Source: Takakia lepidozioides (taxonomy: Eukaryota > Streptophyta > Takakiopsida > Takakiales > Takakiaceae). From it: 64,000 nucleotides of DNA. The DNA is taken from contig CM060732.1 in NCBI GenBank assembly GCA_030704615.1, positions 64,213,053 to 64,277,052 of the forward strand. The letters run 5' to 3'. The position numbers and the translations under genes are program-made. Below the pieces are notes generated by a model. The model did no database searches and was not told where the DNA came from. It was given only the letters and a program-made list of their open reading frames with translations. Positions 57,173-64,000 of this stretch are shown here, piece by piece; within the stretch, counting starts at the first letter, position 1, and the number at the start of each line of letters is the position of its first letter.

Positions 57173-60027
57173 ATGGAACCACCTCTTTCTGTCCAGCCTG
57201 ATGCAATTCCAAATGGGAGGATGACGGGGGAGACGAAACCCACCTTGGAGGTAGCCCAAGATGTGTACTGCTTCGCTAGTTACACTAATGGGATCCAGCT
57301 TCAAAGTGATGCAGTTGGTCATGTCTGTAATCAGGTACGTAGAGTTGTTCAGGCAGTTCAGAGATTTTCAGCTTCTTCGTCTATAGTGGGAACCTTGTTT
57401 TCTCAGATTGTATATTGCTTCTGACAAGACAAAGAAGGTGGGCAACAGACCCATTCTCTCTCTGTCTTCTTTGTATCCTTTAGTCTTGTGTGTTCATGCT
57501 CAATTTCTCTTTCCTTGGTCATCCTGGGTGGGATTTGGGCCTACCTTTTATCGAGATAGTGTATGTGGCAACGATGGTAAGTTTGTTATGCAACCTTTCA
57601 TGTGCAGGGTACGGCGACTGGACAAAGTAAAGTGGAACAACCCAGCATTCTTTCATCTCTCAAGAACAAAATATTTGGTATTACACCCTCAGGTGTGTGA
57701 GAATGTCTAGGTGTATGTGAGAGAGAAGAAAGAAGAAAGATATTTCTATCTCCGCGGGAGGGCAAAGACCTATCGGACACAGAACGGAACCCAGAACTAC
57801 TTTGGCATGGTGACAAACGGGGAAATGAAATGACATGGTACTTTGTAACGAATTGAAATGAAATGAAACGGAGAGAGTCCCGGTCTGTAACAAAGATACA
57901 GTGCTAATCTTGCTTGTATGCAGAGACAGGGATGAATGGGACTGCCCAAACTCAAAATGGACATAGCACAGCCTCACCTCCTCGGCAGCTAGCCGATGCG
58001 AACTGCGCTAGTGAGGGCCTCCAGACAGACTTCCTTTTTAACCCCTCTTTTTATACAGGTCTGCTCGCGAGTACTTCACATACAAGTGTCAGTCAAAGAC
58101 TACTATCTGTCAATGCTTTGCCTTTACAGAGATGCTCATGTAACCTTGGTCATGGTACCGAACTCCATAGCTCTTGCTTGAAGTCGATAATCCCAGTTTG
58201 TAGACTGAGCTTCAGTCTAGGTACTCCACATGATTTTAAAGAGATGACGATTGAGTCATATGATGTCAAACTACAGTCTAATACCGCCTAATACCGAATA
58301 GAAGTAACTCCAGAATGTACTGCATGGACCTGTTCTTCGATATCCAGATAATGATCCAGGAGGCGAAGACCAAGTAGAATTTCCAATACAAGCAGCAAAC
58401 GGAGGGAGGGATCGGGATACTTCTTCCCCTGGGCCAGTGCCTGTTTCACGAAGACAAATTCCTTCTGCAACTCTCATGGGTCCGGCCCACCCGGCTAACG
58501 AAGAGGTAGCAGCAGACGCCTCAACACCACCTTCCCTCTCACAACACCAACAGATCCCTCCAACAAACGCAAGGGACTATTACCAAACTGTCAATACAGG
58601 TTCACACATTTCGAATGCTGATTCAAGCTCCTCTTTGGTAGCTCCTGTTTTACGCCAAGAAGGTCCAGTCATGACCACGAGCCTGAGCATGGCTCTGGCA
58701 ATGGATCGAGAGCAGGAGGATAAAATGCCAGCTTCTGTCTCCCCGCCACAAATGCCGGTGGCAACTGCAGGAGCAGCCCATCACGAACGGCAAGAGACAC
58801 CGCCTGTTACCGGTGAACGGATGCAAGAGGGGGCGCTACTGGCATGTCGACAAGAACGATCCAAACCCACGCTGCTCAAATCTGGAACTCCCTTCATTGT
58901 AGCAGGCGTTCCTGCCCATATGGAACATGCGCTCGCAAAAGTGAAGAAAGAGAAGACGATGTCTCGCGCGAGAGCCTGGGAAGAAAGCGCAAAGGCCAAA
59001 GCCCAGAACCGGTACTGTGTAAATCATCATATACCCAACTCTCAAAAATATCAACGCATAGACCTTTCAATATGCGCAGGATGCTATGATGTTCATTCCT
59101 GCTGTAATTCGAATTGATGTAAAGACAGTCGCCACGGAAGCACTCGTACTGCTACCGTAAACTCGTGGTTTGCATCGTAGATATCCGACCGCGAGTTTAA
59201 GGTACAAGTAAGGTTGTGCAAGCTGTTTGACATTGATCTCGTGGGTTGAGCACTTCAATTACGATTATATGCGTTACTGAACCAAACACGTACCAGTCCA
59301 TTGCAAGTTCAGAGCACCTGCAGTACGTCGTCAACTGGTGAGCACTAATTTTGTCACATTTCTTAGTACCATTCAAAGGCATGCTGCAGGTTTACCCGGG
59401 ATGAATCCAAGATATCAGCGTGGGAGAGTACCATGAAGGCCAAGGCTGACGCTCGCATGCGAAAAGCTGAGGCAAGTTACTGAAGTCGAAATTTTATAAG
59501 GAAAGGAAAGGAAAGGAAGTTGAATTTCCAGTGATTCGTAAGATCAGTCTATTGCATGTGGGCCAGAAATGAATTGGGAACTTTATAACGTCCGCAGAAA
59601 GCTGAAAGAGCTTAAAACGAAAGAGAGAGAAGGAAATTTAGTTTCTTACGGGCGCCAGAGGTTCAAAGAGTCCGCGAGATATGTATCGATAGTATCCGCT
59701 TGTAGTAGCCTTTTGGCCGCCATACATTGTGTTTTTGAGTTTGGCCTAGTAAGCATTCAGTTTCACTAGTTTGTCCATTTTAATGCATATTATCTTTAGG
59801 ATCGGTTCTGATGATTCTGAAGTTAGCAGGAGAGTTTGGAGAGACTGAAAGCCAAGCACCTGGAGATAATGAAAAATGAAGTGGCCGCTGCGCACAGAAG
59901 CGCAGAGGAAAGCAGGGCAATGGTCGAAGCCCGACGGGCTGAGGAGTTTGTGAAGGTGGAGGAGACTGCTTCCAAGTTCCGAGCAACTGGAAAAATGCCT
60001 CGCAAGTTTCTATGCATGCATGCGTAA
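57173..60027 (+). CDS. Remorin family protein, 436 residues, 6 exons with a GC-AG intron
   Basis: Exons 57173-57334, 57608-57677, 57924-58058, 58348-59011, 59390-59471 and 59830-60027. All joins keep phase. Intron 5 uses a GC donor (GAG|GCAAGT), a consensus-like minor type. The first about 325 residues are polar, Pro/Ser/Gln-rich and probably disordered. The C-terminal remorin domain begins at SRARAWEESAKAKAQNRFTR, continues with ESKISAWESTMKAKADARMR, and ends in a coiled coil (LERLKAKHLEIMKNEVAAAH, ESRAMVEARRAEEFVKVEET) and the family end ASKFRATGKMPRKFL. The last residues, KFLCMHA, include a Cys that could be acylated, as in other remorins. Family role: plasma-membrane nanodomain scaffold, signalling and cell-to-cell transport. 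The long N-terminal extension is like the larger remorin subgroups. Confidence 0.9.
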
Positions 60028-60853
60028 TGAGCCAAGTTTGAGATTGTCCTCATCTTTGTGCACATCGCTTTGTTTTCTGCGTTGTACTGGATTGAAATAC
60101 ATACATGTGCAAGGTGTTAGATTCATGAACACCTGGGTTCGATACGTCTGAAGTCCGTTTACACAGTAGAGCTCTCTCCTGTTACCTCCGCTGTGCACAA
60201 TATATAAATTGAAAACTTTGCAAAGAACTCCTGATGACAGCTGATCGTAGCACTTGAAATTATCACAAATCTGAGCTCAGACAGAAATCTGAGTGTACTC
60301 ATCTACAGAGGAGCTTTCGAAGGACTCTCCTTGCAGAACGTCTGCGAGGCTTTGTAAAACACAGGTGAAAGATTTTAGGAGCATTCCTTGTAAAGTTAGA
60401 TAATAGACTGACCCACCACCAGTCTAGAGATCTGTGTTGTGGTCATCGTTCCAACATGATCTAGATAGCAGTTTTAAATCAAGATAGTTCGATCTGTGCA
60501 CAACAGAACCCTTCGGAAGTCAGCAAGTGTGGAAAAATCGTTTTGTTTGTATTATGGAATGGACCATGAAACATTTGGTCACTGCAACTCGTATGTACAG
60601 ATTCTCTATGACCCTTGGAAAACTTGGGGCTAATTATAAGACTTCTTGACCTATCAATCAGATCCAGCGATGGATCGTGTTTCTGTAAAGGAGAAGCGGG
60701 AGCAATCTCATGCAAACATGAGTGACATCGTAGCCCCTGCAAAGAATGAAATATATTGCTCTCTGTATATGTATGTTCCTAACCTCTAGCTCTACTGTAA
60801 CGATTTCAGAGAAGAGGAGGGTAAGTGTAGAGAACTCAAATGTGACACGAATG
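60028..60853. other. Convergent 3' regions of the remorin and WRKY genes
   Basis: About 0.8 kb between two convergent stops, with no protein-like frame. It should hold both polyadenylation regions. Confidence 0.45.
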
Positions 60854-63800
60854 CTATAACTGGTGTTGTCGTTCTCCTCCGGTAGCATGTATCATGGTCC
60901 CATTTGTGGCTGGAGGCTTTATGCAGGTTGTGGCCGTTGCACTAGAGCCGCCGTTTGTGGCCTGCTCATTGGACATGGACAGCAATGCAGAGTTCAATAG
61001 ATTGGAAAAGGAGGAATCAGCTGGAGCTTCTCTCTGGGGAGACCCCATTGAACGTTGGACTCCCATAGATTCTGAGGATGCTCCATGCAGAGACTGACCA
61101 TGACTTGTTAAGTTGGAGTTGAATCCCGAAGATGTATTACCCTGCCCATTGCCAGGCGCCATCTGGTTCTGATTCTGCGAGTTTTGAGAGATTATGGAAG
61201 TTATGGCGGCCGCCAAAGCAGCTGTGAAGTTTGGATCAGCAGTGATCGCAGCAGTTGCCGCACTTACTGTATCGGCAAGTGACTGTGGGGCACGGTTGGT
61301 AGCAAGCTGGGAGGCAAGGCTCTCAACCAATTGCTGGTTGGGGTACCCAAAAGTCCTTGCAGCCATTTCTTGTGCTTGCTGCTGCATGGACTGCTCATAG
61401 AGGTTGCCTGCTGGGGAAAACGCGCTACTTGATGTTGTCAGTGGAGCACAGCTCGTTGCTGCTGGGTTGTATGGAGTCCCATTCGACAAGAATAGAGGGG
61501 TGCGTGTGGCAGAAGTGGCGAGCACCGATTGTTGGCCAGGAGCCAACATGCCAGGATGGCCACCGGCCGAAACCATATTTCCTCCATAGGAATGTGCAGC
61601 TTGGGCCGACCCTCCCATTGGAAAGGGCGTTAAGTACTGAAAGTTTGCTGGTAAAGCACCAGACCCTCCTAAGCGAAGACTCAGCTGCGTCGTGGGATTG
61701 TTGGTGAGGTCCAGAGTGATGGTGGGAAACGGCGCCGATGCAGAGATGGTGGGAACAGCTGTTGGGCAAGGGCCCTGAGGCCCTGCCAAATAAGCTGGCG
61801 CACCAGCCATGCGAACCATATCACTACTTGTCGATCCAGAGAGAAGCATGCAGGCTGCAGCAGAGGTGGTGGAGGCCATCGCCGCTGCAGCTGGAGGTAG
61901 GGCATGGTTGTGGGTACCCTCGTAAGTTGTGATCAGTATAGACATATCATCGGCACATCTCTGTACCTGCAGGATTTGACGGAGGGCAGATTCCATTCAG
62001 AACAATTGTACAAATCAATATGTATCTAAATAGAACTGGGCGAGCAAGTCTTGTGTATATGTCAAGATCTGACAGTGTAGATAAGTACAGAAGCAAAGCT
62101 TATGACCAATTTCCTATTTCAAAACTCAAAACCACCTGACCAAGATCTATGCAAATTGTAGGTGCATATGCAGTCAGGGTGCTCGAACTTTCAAGTTTCT
62201 TATTAAACTATTCTGAATTCATCGAGGAAGAGGGTGTTTAAACAAGTCAGCACCTGCTTCCTGACGGGGCAGCCAGGTGCAACTGTGCAACGATAATAAG
62301 CGCGCGGGCATGGGTTTCCTTTCGCCATTTTCTGCCCATATTTTCTCCATTGGCACCCATCGTTCATCTGGAAAATTTTCATTTGAAACACGACTGATCA
62401 GCAGTTGAAACTCATGTGCACACGCATGGTCTCCAGTCTATGCTCTCTTTCTTTCTCATACTCGACCAGAATTGATACTCTGCTGACTATTTATCTTGGA
62501 GAACATGCTCTGAACTTCACAACTTAATCATCAAGACGTAAAAGCACTGTTGAACATACGACAATCTAGATACATTTTGAATCAGATCTTGAGGATGCAA
62601 CTCGTCTCCAAGTTATATAAGATGTGCTATGCTTGCAAACAAACTGAGAATCAATAAAGATGCAAAACATAATCTCAGATCACTGATTCTACAAGCTTAC
62701 CGTTGGAGCGTCAGATCGGGCCCTGACAGACACCCGGGCCTTCCGGACTCCAGGATCCGCTTCCACCTGAGGAGCCGTCGGAGGATTTCCATGCGCAGTC
62801 TTAACCATCTTGTTAGGTGGCCATCCAGTTTGTTCTACGACGATATCCCTTGCATTCGGATCTTCGGGCCGAGGAGGAGAATTACGATGAATTGGGGGTC
62901 GACCATGAACATGTGATGGTGATGGTGTTCTCTCCGGGGTGGCCCTTAGACTTCCTGGCGTGGAAGATGATCGAATTGGTTGAATATTGGACCCTTCGTC
63001 TTCATTGTGGGCCGCGTTACGTTGTCCGTGAGTGCCTTGCTGGTCCGTATCCCCACTTTGTTTCACTGTGGAGTTTGTTGTGGCTTCGAATGATCTTTGG
63101 GGACTGGCGCGGATGTTCTCTTGTGCAGAAACAGCCTGGGATGCTTCATGGCTTTGGGTGGGGACTAGCATGCCCTGTTCAAGTCAGTGTGCACACGATC
63201 TAATCAGAAACATGGACATACTATACAACATAAATCCAATTCGATAATCAAAAGATTAGATAAGATAAGATAGTTATCTCTTCCTTTGGCACAAAAAGAT
63301 AAGAGACTGCATCTTCGAAACCGAATATAAGAATCTCCAGGGACTGATTGTTGATCTAAAAACTGAGAATTGATATATGACAAGATCGGGCATCTACCTG
63401 AGAGTGTTCCTGGGCCGGCTGGAACTGCATGTCACTTTGGTGATGCATAGCCGAGACCATTTTCATTTGCAAATTGTGGTAGTCGGTCCTGACGTGGGTT
63501 AACAGCATCCGCATGCGCTCATTGTCTTCACTCAACCGCACTATTTCTGTTCGTGCCATCATTAGCTGCATTGGCGATTATACAAGTGCATTAAGTCATT
63601 GAACTCTCTGGAGGTATGCAGGTGGCTGGTAAATGAGAGAGGCTAGTTAGTTGAGAAATTTTCATGTCAGATCATATGAAAGTCAGCGCAAGCTCACATA
63701 TAGATACAATCAGTATATAAGGAACTCGTGTGATTCATGGCGAGCAGAGCGCAAGTGGTACCTGATTGCGCAGCTGCAGAGTGACAGAGGTTGAACGCGT

Positions 63801-63881
63801 GGGCGATGACGGCGGGGACCCATCTTCCACTGTGGAACGCTCACTGGCGCTGTTGTTTCCGTGCACCAAACTGTGGCGGTC
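60854..63881 (-). CDS. WRKY transcription factor, group IIb (5' end outside window)
   Basis: Minus-strand exons 63881-63762, 63565-63398, 63174-62701, 62367-62254 and 61966-60854 give 662 residues, all phase 0. The first coding exon is not in the window. Exon 2 of the visible part is a leucine-zipper-like coiled coil ([20 protein letters not shown]), typical of groups IIa/IIb. Exon 3 ends with [16 protein letters not shown]. Exon 4 contains [20 protein letters not shown] and the first zinc cysteines CTVAPGC. Exon 5 starts [20 protein letters not shown] with the HNH ligand pair, then [17 protein letters not shown], the group IIb mark. The intron between PVRKQ and VQRC is the V-type position of groups IIa and IIb. 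The rest is Ser/Gln/Ala-rich, probably activating. Binds W-box (TTGACC/T) DNA in the nucleus. No defect is seen. Confidence 0.93.
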
Positions 63882-64000
63882 CTGCAGGAAAAATAGTACA
63901 GGTCTCTAGATGAGTTATTACTCATGAGCACTGCACGATAGCAAATGATCTCTCACTGTATATATAAGTCTTCGTTAACGTCTTATATTGACATTTAAAC

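Overview
The window reads as nuclear DNA of a land plant, most likely a non-seed plant such as a moss or a lycophyte. This is inferred from the gene set and style: a PLS-class DYW pentatricopeptide (PPR) protein, a tonoplast-type monosaccharide transporter, a remorin, a group IIb WRKY factor, short GT-AG introns, TTTAGGG-type telomere-like repeats, and long AT-rich transposon-filled stretches between gene islands. No species can be named from the sequence alone.

Layout. Left gene island, 0.3-15.7 kb: an 11-exon gene for an unrecognised 969-residue protein (+, 328-6747); an intronless DYW-PPR gene (-, 10537-7571); a possible 71-residue one-pass membrane protein (+, 11249-11464); and a three-exon gene for a probably plastid-targeted YciH/SUI1-type translation factor (-, 15680-13631). 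Its exons join with perfect phase, although the shared domain covers only about 80 residues.

Middle transposon-rich region, about 15.7-48 kb: a minisatellite; a PPR fragment; a SWIM-domain transposase pseudogene (-, 21.2-17.6 kb); a pogo/Tigger-like DDD transposase with one nonsense codon and a C-terminal frameshift (+, 25.2-27.4 kb); two 1.5-kb direct repeats (28.9-32.9 and 35.8-37.4 kb), one split by a 2.47-kb insertion carrying broken transposon ORFs; two related SAM-domain remnants (38.1-38.6 and 43.2-43.4 kb, both -); interstitial telomere-like repeats (39.2 kb); a MITE-like element (41.07-41.81 kb); and a broken HUH-endonuclease (Rep/Replitron-like) gene (43.8-44.8 kb, +).

Right gene island, 48-64 kb: an isolated promoter-like cluster (CCAAT boxes, heat-shock elements, TATA) at 48.0 kb; a six-exon tonoplast monosaccharide transporter gene (+, 50838-55863); a six-exon remorin gene with a GC-AG intron (+, 57173-60027); and a WRKY IIb gene (-, 63881-60854) whose 5' end lies beyond the window. 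Remorin and WRKY are convergent.

The most unexplained structure is a set of GC-rich imperfect palindromes with the shared core GACCGCCA...TGGCGGTC, spaced about 50-95 bp apart in otherwise AT-rich DNA. It recurs in three arrays (22.6, 32.0-32.7 and 36.4-37.1 kb) and, with a different outer stem and loop, inside the MITE-like element at 41.2-41.6 kb. Exon models were built by hand from splice consensus and reading phase; no search or alignment program was run.
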